Shown here: in pieces, positions 6,127-12,907 of the stretch
Layout of the letters: every line of letters begins with the position of its first letter
Numbering within the stretch: the first letter of the stretch is position 1
Source of the DNA: JARBAU01 sp029237525
GTDB taxonomy: Archaea; Thermoproteota; Nitrososphaeria; Nitrososphaerales; Nitrososphaeraceae
Assembly: GCA_036555705.1 (NCBI GenBank)
Contig: DATBKT010000106.1
Span: forward strand, 1 to 12,907
Direction of reading: 5' to 3'
Length of the DNA: 12,907 nt
Notes under the pieces: generated by a model
Database searches by the model: none
Seen by the model: the letters and a program-made list of their open reading frames with translations, nothing else
What the model was told of the DNA's origin: nothing
Translations under genes and position numbers: made by a program

Positions 6127-6686
6127 AGATTGGTTAGTTTGCGCTCATAGGGGGTAGGTTCGGATTAGAGTTGGATATATTTCATTAATCAGAATTAATC
6201 GAATGTTAGGCCGTAATCTTTCCCGAATCCTTATAGACTGTAAATTCCGTCCTTTATCTCCGAAATCGTTACCTCTACGTCAGTAGGGATTGAGAATAGT
6301 TTTACTAACTTCCTTTATGATTAATACGTAATAATTAGATACATCTATAGTCGCAAGTTGAACCACAAACTTGTTGGTTAATTACTCAGTATAACTGAAC
6401 TGAATATTATATCTAAGGTTATTGTTTAATGAAATTTGATATTATAGGATGAGGTGAGCTGGATCTAGTTGGCCGCTACAGTATCTCAATCTCTTTCAAT
6501 TCTATCTTTGGTCATAGTTTCAAGAACGTATGTAGAATTAATTTTAAAAGGACTCCGAATATTGTAGGTTTATCAACGCGAGTAATTGGTAGAGTTATTT
6601 AGCTAATTTTATTGAACTATCAAGTCTAATGTAACTGAATTAGGAAATTACTGGCAGGAATGTATCCATTTTGGTTCGACTAAAAC
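6127..6686. other. Gap without a supportable gene
   Basis: The 560 bases between the coiled-coil gene and the DUF1622 relic hold no ORF with a start and convincing length. Short coding-like stretches compete on both strands around 6450-6600 (for example plus-strand SISFNSIFGHSF and minus-strand RVDKPTIFGVLLKLILH), all without a start codon. A small inverted repeat (CAAGTT at 6354-6359 with AACTTG at 6368-6373) and a direct repeat of TTAATC near 6184-6200 are the only other structure seen. Confidence 0.4.
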
Positions 6687-7107
6687 TCATGCACAAGTAT
6701 TTATGGGACTTTCGTCTTCTTTCTTGTCATAAAATTCGAAATCAATGGAAAGAGACCAACTCATAAGTAATCTTATTGTCACTACGATGGCAAGGGTAAT
6801 CAACTCTTCGATCGAACGATCAAAAATCGTCTTCAAAAATATCTGCAGCTATCACAAAGTCTAATGAGATTAGCAGTCCCCTTAGGAATCTAAAAATAAT
6901 ATCATGAAGACTAAAAGATACCTTTTTGCATCGAATTTTCGCAATAGATACCCTTGCAAACATAACTAGGAAATACCCAACTATCCCCGTGATGATTACA
7001 ATAGCGATTATCTCTATGACCAAAACAATATTATTTGAAATCTGGACAAGTAATGCACTTTCTGATATCGTATAATCTCGGTTGGTATCGTATCCTGATT
7101 TATTCAT
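6687..7107 (-). pseudogene. DUF1622 family membrane protein with a single-base frameshift
   Basis: The uninterrupted frame (ATG 7107 to TGA 6820) gives 95 residues that stop abruptly after LRGLLISLDFVIAADIFEDDF. In DUF1622 proteins this motif (LRGLLxxLEFLIAADI) is followed by a third membrane helix. Removing one T from the run of five (plus-strand A-run 6835-6839) restores the family ending: AADILKTIFDRSIEELI, then TLAIVVTIRLLMSWSLSIDF, and a charged tail to TGA at 6687-6689, 139 residues in total. Membrane helices are at about 27-49, 72-90 and 103-121. The function of DUF1622 is unknown; it is an integral membrane family of about 110-140 residues. The intact reading frame after the shift suggests either a very recent mutation or a base error in the T-run. 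The inverted repeat GATCG-AA-CGATC at 6810-6821 sits at the premature stop. Confidence 0.8.
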
Positions 7108-7498
7108 TATAGCTGTACTGGTATGTTCAGGGACATCGCCTTTCTGATACGAGTTACTTTGTACCTTGAAATCGGCTCAAAGGAAGTGCGAGCAAGCACC
7201 CTTAATTTACGTATGAATCACTACTTTTGTCCAAGTTCCTAAATGACTTAAGAACTAGACTTGACAGGAACAAAAAAGAAAGGGTAAAGAGAATTCTTTA
7301 ATACTGACATATAGCAACGACTCTTCATAGCGATTTATGGACATTACGATTCTGAAGTATCAGTTCTTGAAAGTCCAAAACATGCTTAAATGTACTTCAT
7401 TTTTAAGTTAAACCAAATATTTACTATATGTTGTAGTAATGAAGAATAGTGAGTTTAATTTCAATTCAGCTGGAACGATCTGCTATAGAAGATAATCA
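7108..7498. other. Gap; only a weak micro-ORF
   Basis: In 391 bases the one coding-like item is a 24-codon plus-strand ORF at 7337-7411 (MDITILKYQFLKVQNMLKCT). The minus strand stays in frame with the DUF1622 gene back to about 7180 but offers no earlier start. The promoter of the DUF1622 gene must lie here, though no TATA-like box stands out. Confidence 0.35.
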
Positions 7499-7771
7499 CT
7501 AAATTGAAGTCTGGCACTCATGTTCTTTATTACAAGGAAGGATTTCCACTTGTTTGCCTTGATCGTTATCCTTATCGCCCAATGCGTGTTTAAGCCCCAT
7601 TAAATCGATCTTCTGCTGAAATGCCGACTCGATACTTATTGAAGTCATGAAAGTAACAACAATGAAGCCTGCCAGAATCATTGCTACGATTACCAGAAGT
7701 GATTCGGTTCTTCGACTGTGTACATGTTTTTCAGTTACAGCTAGATTATTCATAATTCTATCTATCGACAT
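7499..7771 (-). CDS. Hypothetical single-pass membrane protein
   Basis: The frame ends with TAA at 7499-7501. ATG at 7771 is chosen over the TTG one codon upstream, giving 90 residues. Residues 1-22 are polar (with HVHSRR near 17-21), residues 24-46 form one clear membrane helix (LLVIVAMILAGFIVVTFM), and residues 50-90 are soluble and charged with two Cys (C80, C86) near the end. Positive charge before the helix puts the N-terminus inside, so the Cys-containing tail would be outside the membrane and could form a disulfide. No family is recognised. It points the same way as the DUF1622 gene but is 390 bases away, so they are probably separate units. Confidence 0.65.
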   Translation of the reverse strand: MSIDRIMNNLAVTEKHVHSRRTESLLVIVAMILAGFIVVTFMTSISIESAFQQKIDLMGLKHALGDKDNDQGKQVEILPCNKEHECQTSI

Positions 7772-7971
7772 CAATTCATAATTATGTTAGTCATCGTCAG
7801 TAATGATATTTAATAAGCAATTTTTAGAATAGTTCACAAATTCCTCCGACTAGCAAAAAAATATAGTGAGGTTCATATTACTGGGAGTAGTTTATATTCA
7901 TCCAATCTGTGATCGAGTCAAAGATACTTGCTTTGACTTGAAATTTTCCTTATATCCGAAAAAAAATAAAT

Positions 7972-8136
7972 TCAGCCGTGATATGTAATCAGCTGAGTCT
8001 CATGCTCTTGGCAAATGCGTTTCAATATGATCTGATGATCGAATAAATATACACAGCCACAAGAATATTCGACCATCTTGTTTTTCGCCCTTTCTATATG
8101 ACTATTTACCTTATTTCGCTCAGACAACTGTGCCAT
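7972..8136 (-). CDS. 54-residue Cys-containing protein
   Basis: ATG at 8136 opens 54 codons to TGA at 7972-7974. The protein starts MAQLSERNKVNSHIERAKNK, a basic helix, then EYSCGCVYLF (C26, C28) and LKRICQEHETQLITYHG (C42, H45, H53). CGC plus C-x2-H gives a plausible single zinc site. Similar small proteins with a CGC strand and a later C-x2-H occur in thaumarchaea as far as I recall; the function is unknown. GAGG lies five bases before the ATG, a reasonable ribosome binding site, and the frame is clean with natural composition. It is too short for the usual ORF cut-off, but the evidence for a real gene is good. Confidence 0.65.
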   Translation of the reverse strand: MAQLSERNKVNSHIERAKNKMVEYSCGCVYLFDHQIILKRICQEHETQLITYHG

Positions 8137-8522
8137 ATTGTCCTCTATAGTAATAGCATCATAATACTATATCAGCATTTAGATAGGTTAGATATTCAGA
8201 CCTATTTTAAAACTAGGAGAATTATAAATATACACAGCTAATCGAGTGATAAATCAGTACTACAATGCATCTAACAATTGATATAATAAAACTTTCAACA
8301 GCAAGATAGGACTTGACAAGGATTAAGCTCAGAATCTTGTGTCATTAGTCCAAAAGAATTGAATGAATATCCTGTCGCAAGAAGACTTTAATCTATCCTT
8401 ATTTATTACGTCCACTATTGGGAGCAATGAGAAATTCAATGTATCTTTGAAGTTCTCTTGTTAATACGACATCAAAGAGATTATTAGTTTCTCAATACAT
8501 ATTTAGAGTAGGGACTTGGATT
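8137..8522. other. Gap with a 33-codon micro-ORF
   Basis: The 386 bases contain one plus-strand micro-ORF at 8363-8464 (MNILSQEDFNLSLFITSTIG then SNEKFNVSLKFSC). Nothing supports expression. A TATA-like stretch (ATACATATTTAG, about 8495-8506) lies some 20-28 bases before the ATG at 8523 and may drive that gene as a nearly leaderless transcript. Confidence 0.3.
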
Positions 8523-8801
8523 ATGAGTGAATTTGCATTTTTCCGTTTTCTAAGCCATGATATGCTATCGACCGAAGAGAAGCAACATAAGCCCGAAATT
8601 CTTGAATTGACCGAAGAAGTCCTGCAAGCACATGGTATAGAATGCGACGCCAAAATATCAAAGATTTCTGAGGAGAAGCTCCGAGAGATTCTTGAAGATG
8701 TAAGAAAACTAAGAAAAAAAAGAAAGATTAAAAATAATAGTAAGTCTGAACAAGAACCAGAGTCTGATGGCTCAATAGAATCTACGACTAGTAACACATA
8801 G
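8523..8801 (+). CDS. Hypothetical charged helical protein
   Basis: This 92-residue soluble protein starts MSEFAFFRFLSHDMLSTEEK. Residues 20-63 are strongly helical with alternating acidic and hydrophobic positions (ILELTEEVLQAHGIEC, then KISEEKLREILEDVRKL). A basic cluster follows at 62-70 (KLRKKRKIK), and an acidic, Ser-rich tail at 72-92. The layout suggests a small protein that binds a partner through its helices, with nucleic-acid contact possible through the basic cluster; both are inferences. No known domain is recognised. The first hydrophobic residues (FAFFRFL) are too short for a membrane anchor. The longer antisense frame at 8492-8863 has an unnatural Ser/Phe-rich composition and is treated as a shadow. 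Confidence 0.7.
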   Translation: MSEFAFFRFLSHDMLSTEEKQHKPEILELTEEVLQAHGIECDAKISKISEEKLREILEDVRKLRKKRKIKNNSKSEQEPESDGSIESTTSNT

Positions 8802-9040
8802 ATACATTGAATCTGATTAGAGGACTTGAAAATTTGAATCGGTTTATAATTAAGTGGATGCAAATGCAGATGCTGCGTTACTCAATATGATACCTCATAG
8901 GCAATAGTATACAAGATAAGGAAAATACGTGGTCAGATATTTGGATGTTTGCCACCAAAATGATAGAAAAAATTCTATTTTCATATATGATCGAGTAATC
9001 TTCTTTAAGATCTACTTTTTGTCCAAAATTTTGAAAGTGT

Positions 9041-9061
9041 GATACATTCGACGAATGTATC
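9041..9061. promoter_or_regulatory. Perfect 21-base palindrome, candidate operator
   Basis: Two 10-base arms (GATACATTCG at 9041-9050 and CGAATGTATC at 9052-9061) match perfectly around a single central A. Two further outer bases pair after one mismatch. Such symmetry is expected of a site for a dimeric regulator. It lies about 104 bases before the TATA-like box of the permease gene. A terminator is less likely because no T-run follows. Confidence 0.6.
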
Positions 9062-9164
9062 GCAAAACATACAATAGTAAGAGAATTTAGAACACAAAGC
9101 TACCAGCATCTATACTAAGAAATGATATCAGTAACTAATATTCGATTAACAACGTTACCCTAGA

Positions 9165-9172
9165 TTTATAAA
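9165..9172 (+). promoter_or_regulatory. TATA-like box for the permease gene
   Basis: TTTATAAA lies 46 bases before the TTG start at 9218. Transcription would start near 9193-9197, leaving a leader of about 20-25 bases. Confidence 0.5.
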
Positions 9173-9217
9173 CATAATTATCGATAGCAAGTCTGGTAGA
9201 GGTGGATATTACGTGCC

Positions 9218-10588
9218 TTGTTCAAAAAACATCCTAACAAAGCTAGTAAATTAGTAACAAATAGTAGGAAACGAGACGTCATCCAAACCACACAACAAAG
9301 TTTCAACATCAATCGGCAACACAATAGTAAGAACTTCAAGCAAATATTTCTTCTTTCATTTGACGCCCTCACTGATAGAAAGGCTAGATCTGCTCTCACC
9401 ATCTTGATGGTAATAGTGGGAAGTGCATTGATGGTAGCTCTTAATGGGATGAGCGCAGGTCAGGCCACATTCCTAAATAAACAACTAAACAGCTTAGCTC
9501 CAAATGTAATTTTTGTTAATTCAGGTCAAAATGGCTTTCGTGCCGGATCATCGAGCACTCCAACTATTGATTTAAACTCTGAAGTTGTAAATAGATTGAA
9601 AAGCCTTCCATACGTGCAAGATGTCGTTCCATCATATCAAGGGCAGCTAGAACTGAATGCACAAGGTAATATTTTAAACGCCCAGGTTTTATCTATGGAT
9701 CCTCAAAAAATCTATCTTATTGATCCTTCTCTTCAGCTAACAGAAGGTTCCTCCATACAGTCCAATAATCCTTCAGCAATGGTATTAGGGGATACAATTG
9801 CCAATCCTCCCGGAAAAGCGACACCCTTTGTTACTGTCGGTCAGACAGTCAAGGCAACTTTCTCCTTCGTCGATTCTAAAACTGGCAAAACCGAACAACA
9901 ATCCAAGAGCTTCGTAGTAAGCGCCATAATGCAACCGACCGGGAATAATCAAATTGATAACCGAGTTATAATAAATGAACCTACTGGAAATTCATTATTT
10001 CACAAAGCGGGAAGATATGATCAGATGGTTGTAGTTGCTTTGTCTGCAGATTATGTGAGTACTGTACAGCAAGAGATTACAGGTTTATACGGAAACAATA
10101 TTGGCGTAATCACCCCTAAGGCTATTCTTCAAACTAGGCAACGATTCCAAAGTGGTAATAGTGCGTTCACTGTAGCAATAGCATTTATTGCATTACTTGT
10201 TGGAGCTGTCGGAATAATTACTACTCTATACACTTCGGTCACTGAGCGGACGAAGGAAATAGGTACAATGAAGGCCATAGGTGCTAAAAGTAGATTTATT
10301 CTTACGTTGTTCCTGACCGAGGCATTATTCATAGGCCTGCTTGGTTCTACCTTTGGTATACTTAGTGGTATTGGCGGAGCCTACGTATTGACCTCAGGAT
10401 TTGCGCCTAACGCTCCTGGACAGGGCGGAGGTGCTCAAGGTGGTGGGGGTTCTCATGTTGATCCGGTGTTCGTACCTAGAGATTTATTTAATGTATGGAT
10501 TCTATCCACTTTTCTCAGTTTAGGAGCGGGCTTGTTTCCGGCATGGAAAGCATCACGATTATCGCCATTGGAGGCACTCAGAAGATAA
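9218..10588 (+). CDS. MacB/FtsX-type ABC transporter permease
   Basis: This 456-residue protein has the MacB layout: a basic cytoplasmic N-terminus (1-55), helix 1 (about 58-78), a large extracytoplasmic MacB-PCD domain (about 80-312), then the FtsX domain with helices at about 315-341, 362-392 and 424-444. Family marks are TERTKEIGTMKAIGAKSRFI (342-361), the coupling segment that contacts the ATPase, and the end PAWKASRLSPLEALRR. MacB-type permeases dimerise and use a separate or fused ATPase to drive lipoprotein, peptide or drug export by mechanotransmission rather than a channel. No ATPase gene or fused ATPase domain is in the window, so the partner must be elsewhere. The start is TTG, since the frame has a stop 21 bases upstream and no ATG before residue 64. 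A Gly-rich loop (about 400-411) between helices 3 and 4 is longer than usual. The substrate is unknown. Confidence 0.92.
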   Translation: MFKKHPNKASKLVTNSRKRDVIQTTQQSFNINRQHNSKNFKQIFLLSFDALTDRKARSALTILMVIVGSALMVALNGMSAGQATFLNKQLNSLAPNVIFVNSGQNGFRAGSSSTPTIDLNSEVVNRLKSLPYVQDVVPSYQGQLELNAQGNILNAQVLSMDPQKIYLIDPSLQLTEGSSIQSNNPSAMVLGDTIANPPGKATPFVTVGQTVKATFSFVDSKTGKTEQQSKSFVVSAIMQPTGNNQIDNRVIINEPTGNSLFHKAGRYDQMVVVALSADYVSTVQQEITGLYGNNIGVITPKAILQTRQRFQSGNSAFTVAIAFIALLVGAVGIITTLYTSVTERTKEIGTMKAIGAKSRFILTLFLTEALFIGLLGSTFGILSGIGGAYVLTSGFAPNAPGQGGGAQGGGGSHVDPVFVPRDLFNVWILSTFLSLGAGLFPAWKASRLSPLEALRR

Positions 10589-10963
10589 ACCATTTATTTA
10601 CACAAGTTTCAGATAAAAATAGGGTCAAATTTCATTATGATTGTTCCTAATACTACACGTTGGAAATTCCAGCCTATTTAAGTCAGATTTAATATAAATC
10701 TTAATATTTTTTTTTAGAGCGAACAAAATTCATTAGTTCAATTCTGCGTTATCCGGAGAAACAAGTCGAGTGGGACAGTACTTCTGGAATATTAGCGTAG
10801 TCATGATATGTTTCTGAAACACACAAATCTAAATATCGATACGATTCCAATTAATAGTATCTATCCACATTTGAGATTTGCTATGCCAAATTATTTACTG
10901 TAATATACAATGACCATGGAAAAGATTAAGCCATTAACATAATCATTAAAATGGGCTCCTAGA
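10589..10963. other. Gap between permease and small membrane protein
   Basis: The 375 bases carry the terminator-like hairpin at 10685-10715. No ORF of note is seen on either strand in the remainder. The two flanking genes converge here. Confidence 0.5.
10685..10715 (+). terminator. Hairpin plus T9 tract after the permease gene
   Basis: AGATTTA (10685-10691) and TAAATCT (10695-10701) form a perfect 7-base stem with an ATA loop, followed by a run of nine T at 10707-10715. Archaeal termination mainly needs the T-run; the hairpin may be incidental. It lies about 97 bases after the stop codon. Confidence 0.55.
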
Positions 10964-11221
10964 TTAATCTTTTTTCGGAGTTAAACGGCGCTTATACAAG
11001 CGAAATGGACCGTACTTGTAAGATCTGATATTTCTGACCTTTTTATTACTATTATAATTCTCGGAGTCTTTCTTTATCCTACTTTCGATACCTGCGTTTT
11101 GGTTATAGTAATCAATATGCTTTCTGGATATTAGTTTTGTCGCATTCCATCTAATAACAAACTTAGTTCCAATAATAATGCCAATTATTATGGCCCAAAT
11201 CCACAATGGGGGATATTCCAT
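10964..11221 (-). CDS. Hypothetical membrane-anchored basic protein
   Basis: The 85-residue protein starts MEYPPLWIWAIIIGIIIGTK, giving one membrane helix at about residues 6-22, immediately followed by a positively charged region. The remainder is soluble and basic, ending RSYKYGPFRLYKRRLTPKKD. By the positive-inside rule the C-terminal part is cytoplasmic, where it could touch nucleic acid, membrane lipid or a partner. No family is recognised. It converges with the permease gene. Its start at ATG 11221 sits after an A/T-rich stretch (ACTATATTTG on the minus strand, about 11238-11247) that may serve as the promoter, though the spacing is short. Composition and a clear hydrophobic segment argue for a real gene. 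Confidence 0.62.
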   Translation of the reverse strand: MEYPPLWIWAIIIGIIIGTKFVIRWNATKLISRKHIDYYNQNAGIESRIKKDSENYNSNKKVRNIRSYKYGPFRLYKRRLTPKKD

Positions 11222-11361
11222 TGATCAACAGCCTACAAATATAGTCCAACATAAAAAATGAAGTTTAAGGGTTATGAATTTTTCGTCATGGTCTAAATAA
11301 CAACTCATTATTTCAATTACATACAGGGTAAATTCAACTCCTTATAATAGATTAAAAACTT

Positions 11362-11369
11362 CATATATA
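11362..11369 (+). promoter_or_regulatory. TATA-like box for the secreted protein gene
   Basis: CATATATA lies 26-33 bases before the ATG at 11395, so transcription would begin at or within a few bases of the start codon, implying a leaderless mRNA. Confidence 0.5.
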
Positions 11370-11394
11370 GCAATTTATTGAATGTTGTGGTAAT

Positions 11395-11991
11395 ATGAAA
11401 ACAAGTCTGCAAAGCTCGGAAAAATGTGCAGTTTTAGTTGTGTCCTTTTTAGTGTCTATCGTCATACTGGCTCCACAGCTTTTAGCAGAAAATACTCACG
11501 CGCAGCTACCGAGTACAAATGGAACTAAGCTAGATAATTCCACCGCTCCCAAGATGAATGCTACTAACTCCATAACTGTGCCTGTTTCAAATGGGTATGT
11601 AAATGGAAAGATCGGGTTCTTTATAGCTACCGATGCTTCAGATGCTCATATCGCGGCCTCAATTGCAAATAGCACCGGATTTAATGTTAATTACTCCCCA
11701 TCACTTGCATCAAGTCCAGAATCTAGTCTTCAACAAGGATATGATTTTATCAACGGAGTAAATCAAGATGACTCGCCGATGGGATTTCAACTAGGTGTTT
11801 CGACTGCATCTCCTGGTCAAAAAGGATACAGTCCATTATATGCATTGAATTTTGTAAAATGGAATTCTGACGCTACTCCTCGAATATTAAAATCTGCTAG
11901 TGAAATATTGAAAGCTGAAAAGAATGGAGAATTGACGATCTCAAAGACAGGTATCGTTATAAACAGTCCTGAGGTCGTACTAAACAAATAA
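11395..11991 (+). CDS. Secreted protein with a conserved archaeal domain (DUF7482-like)
   Basis: The 198-residue protein has a signal peptide: polar 1-10, hydrophobic core about 12-30, and a likely cut near the THAQ at 35-38. A low-complexity, Asn/Thr-rich linker follows (39-60) with several N-x-S/T sites that could be glycosylated. The domain at about 65-195 includes NGYVNGKIGFFIATDASD, STGFNVNYSPSL, GFQLGVSTASPGQKGYSPLY, and near the end GELTISKTGIVINSP. I recall this pattern from secreted thaumarchaeal proteins, some with cupredoxin domains, now called DUF7482; the name is from memory. No catalytic or metal-binding residues stand out in this single-domain copy. It is probably released or lipid-free outside the membrane. 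It is flanked by gaps and likely monocistronic. Confidence 0.8.
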   Translation: MKTSLQSSEKCAVLVVSFLVSIVILAPQLLAENTHAQLPSTNGTKLDNSTAPKMNATNSITVPVSNGYVNGKIGFFIATDASDAHIAASIANSTGFNVNYSPSLASSPESSLQQGYDFINGVNQDDSPMGFQLGVSTASPGQKGYSPLYALNFVKWNSDATPRILKSASEILKAEKNGELTISKTGIVINSPEVVLNK

Positions 11992-12358
11992 TGAAAGGTA
12001 GCAAAGCCAATAACGCCTGTACACAAGTTACAATCTATCATATGATTCTCGAACTCTGTTATTTTTGTCTGTTACGACAGCCTAAGCCCGCGTAAGATAG
12101 GAAGTCAATAGATTAGCTAAATCAGACTCTGTGTACCTAGGACGCCTTAAAACATGAATTCAGTTTAAGAGCAACAAAGAATCCATACATTAAAAAAATT
12201 GCAATGAATATTGTTCGGTAACCAACTTCAGACTAGCATACGAAGATCGGAGTAGGTAGGCAACTATGGGTTGCCCCGGTCTGCCAAATTTATTTTTCTT
12301 CTACGTGCACAATGATTAAAGATGAGAGTATTAATTACAATGTGGTAGCAGACAAATA
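11992..12358. other. Gap with a membrane-helix relic and a GC-rich hairpin
   Basis: On the minus strand 12137-12232 is open for 31 codons without a start and encodes one membrane-helix-like stretch (YRTIFIAIFLMYGFFVALKL), perhaps the end of a lost membrane protein. At 12247-12286 the DNA is distinctly GC-rich for this window and contains the hairpin listed separately. Nothing else is recognised. Confidence 0.35.
12259..12300 (+). terminator. GC-rich hairpin followed by T-rich tract
   Basis: GGCAAC (12259-12264) and GTTGCC (12270-12275) form a perfect 6-base stem with a 5-base loop. About 13 bases later the sequence becomes T-rich (12288-12300). It could be a terminator, or the 3' end of a short structured RNA. 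It lies about 270 bases after the secreted protein gene, which is far for a dedicated terminator. Confidence 0.3.
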
Positions 12359-12835
12359 TTAGTGAATGGCCATCTCACGTATAGTAATTATTGACTGATT
12401 GTCAGTTCTGATGGAACTGTCATGATCGTTTTTTACTGGGCTCGCAATCTTGAATTCTTCTTGAATATTTCTTGATTCAAATGGTACTGGAATTTCCGAC
12501 TTGCCTTGCTGCCTCTGCCTTGGGAACATCTTCTCGTACGGTTCAATAATCTTATTACAAAATTCGATACCTTTCTGGGTTGGCTTGTATACAGTAATTG
12601 TCCTATGACCTGAGGTAATTTCTGATCGGGTTACAAGCTCATTTAGCTCAAGTTCGAATAAGATCGATCTATGTTTTTTTAAGTTAAGTCCACAGAAACT
12701 GATAAGCGAAGTCTGATTTAAGGACCCATAGTCTACTAGTTTGACTATTATGTCTTTGATGATGTAAACCCTGTCACGATACGGGGACATGGTCAATTTC
12801 TTGGGTTTTTTTCCTAAAGACGTTATCGATAACAA
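12359..12835 (-). CDS. Winged-helix transcriptional regulator, archaeal HTH_45-like
   Basis: The 158-residue protein has a winged-helix domain at about 19-105: helix 1 RDRVYIIKDIIVKLVDY, then helices 2 and 3 over SLNQTSLISFCGLNLKKHRS and LFELELNELV, and a wing around SEITSGHRTITVYKPTQKG. The order, and the ending PTQKGIEFCNKI, match the single-winged-helix regulators common in thaumarchaea (Pfam HTH_45 type), which bind DNA as dimers. Residues 106-158 are a polar, probably disordered tail. No ligand domain is seen. Two starts are possible: TTG at 12835 or ATG at 12790, which begins MSPYRDRVY right before the domain; most relatives start close to the domain. A TATA-like box at 12872-12881 fits TTG with a 15-base leader or ATG with a 60-base leader. 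A palindrome overlaps the 5' end and may be its own operator. Confidence 0.85.
   Translation of the reverse strand: MLSITSLGKKPKKLTMSPYRDRVYIIKDIIVKLVDYGSLNQTSLISFCGLNLKKHRSILFELELNELVTRSEITSGHRTITVYKPTQKGIEFCNKIIEPYEKMFPRQRQQGKSEIPVPFESRNIQEEFKIASPVKNDHDSSIRTDNQSIITIREMAIH
12822..12833. promoter_or_regulatory. 12-base palindrome at the 5' end of the regulator gene
   Basis: GTTATCGATAAC is perfectly self-complementary. It lies within the first codons if TTG 12835 is used, or in the untranslated leader if ATG 12790 is used, roughly 15-30 bases after the predicted transcription start. A regulator bound there would block its own transcription. Confidence 0.4.
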
Positions 12836-12871
12836 TTTGTTAGTCCACCAGCATTATTAAGGGTCAGATAT

Positions 12872-12881
12872 TAATATAAAT
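12872..12881 (-). promoter_or_regulatory. TATA-like box for the winged-helix regulator
   Basis: On the minus strand this reads ATTTATATTA, a good archaeal TATA-like element, 37-46 bases before TTG 12835. Just upstream are two copies of GTTAA-type half sites (12883-12898) that could be regulator contacts. Confidence 0.5.
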
Positions 12882-12907
12882 AGTTTAACTATGTTAACTC
12901 CATCAAT

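Larger units (their letters stand above)
8802..9217. other. Regulatory gap before the MacB-like permease
   Basis: No gene is seen in these 416 bases. They hold a weak AT hairpin at 8963-8978 (ATAGAA, AAAA loop, TTCTAT) followed by TTTTC, which might end transcription of the 8523 gene, the perfect palindrome at 9041-9061, and a TATA-like box at 9165-9172. Confidence 0.5.

Noticed and set aside
8492..8863. 123-codon minus frame longer than the gene it overlaps.
   Set aside because: Its Ser/Phe/Leu-rich composition mirrors Lys/Glu codons of the plus-strand gene at 8523-8801, which has natural protein character.
10129..10332. 67-codon minus frame inside the permease gene.
   Set aside because: Shadow of the FtsX domain coding sequence.
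12244..12290. Possible tRNA fragment because of GC content and hairpin.
   Set aside because: No T-loop consensus, no anticodon arm and no acceptor stem could be folded.

Overview
The window looks like an accessory, decaying stretch of an archaeal chromosome, most likely a Nitrososphaerota (thaumarchaeal) soil lineage resembling Nitrosocosmicus or Nitrososphaera. The basis is AT-rich DNA, TATA-like boxes 25-45 bases before starts, near-leaderless genes, an archaeal winged-helix regulator, a MacB-like permease, many tiny hypothetical genes, and long spaces that still carry gene relics. The lineage is inferred; no rRNA or other marker is present. No tRNA, rRNA, CRISPR array or recognisable insertion sequence was seen.

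Layout. 1-639 (minus) is the N-terminal half of an intact CPA2 cation/proton antiporter running off the edge. 695-880 (minus) is a relic of a zinc alcohol dehydrogenase C-terminus, 915-1194 (plus) a zinc-ribbon gene broken by two frameshifts, and 1335-2063 (plus) the C-terminal half of a CPA1/NhaP antiporter without its ion-binding half. 2064-2770 holds only fragmentary frames. 2771-3234 is a probable two-gene unit of small hypothetical proteins overlapping by ATGA. 3289-3773 has a relic frame and an 88-residue ORF. 3774-4565 is ambiguous on both strands. 4622-4804 encodes a small Cys/His zinc-finger protein. 4830-5321 is a relic of a Ras/Rab-like small GTPase whose G1, G2, possible G3, G4 and G5 boxes are still readable in order across two frames.

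5354-6082 (minus) encodes a strongly charge-partitioned coiled-coil protein (acidic head, heptad stalk, Lys/Arg tail). 6687-7107 (minus) is a DUF1622 membrane protein with a single-base frameshift in a T-run. 7499-7771 (minus) is a one-helix membrane protein, 7972-8136 (minus) a 54-residue Cys protein, and 8523-8801 (plus) a charged helical protein.

9041-9061 is a perfect 21-base palindrome upstream of 9218-10588 (plus), a MacB/FtsX-type permease with no ATPase gene in the window, followed by a hairpin/T9 terminator. 10964-11221 (minus) is a small membrane-anchored basic protein, 11395-11991 (plus) a secreted protein with a conserved-looking domain, and 12359-12835 (minus) a winged-helix regulator whose 5' end contains a 12-base palindrome. 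The clearest unusual signals are the serial gene decay (most notably the GTPase relic) and several small genes that a normal length cut-off would miss.
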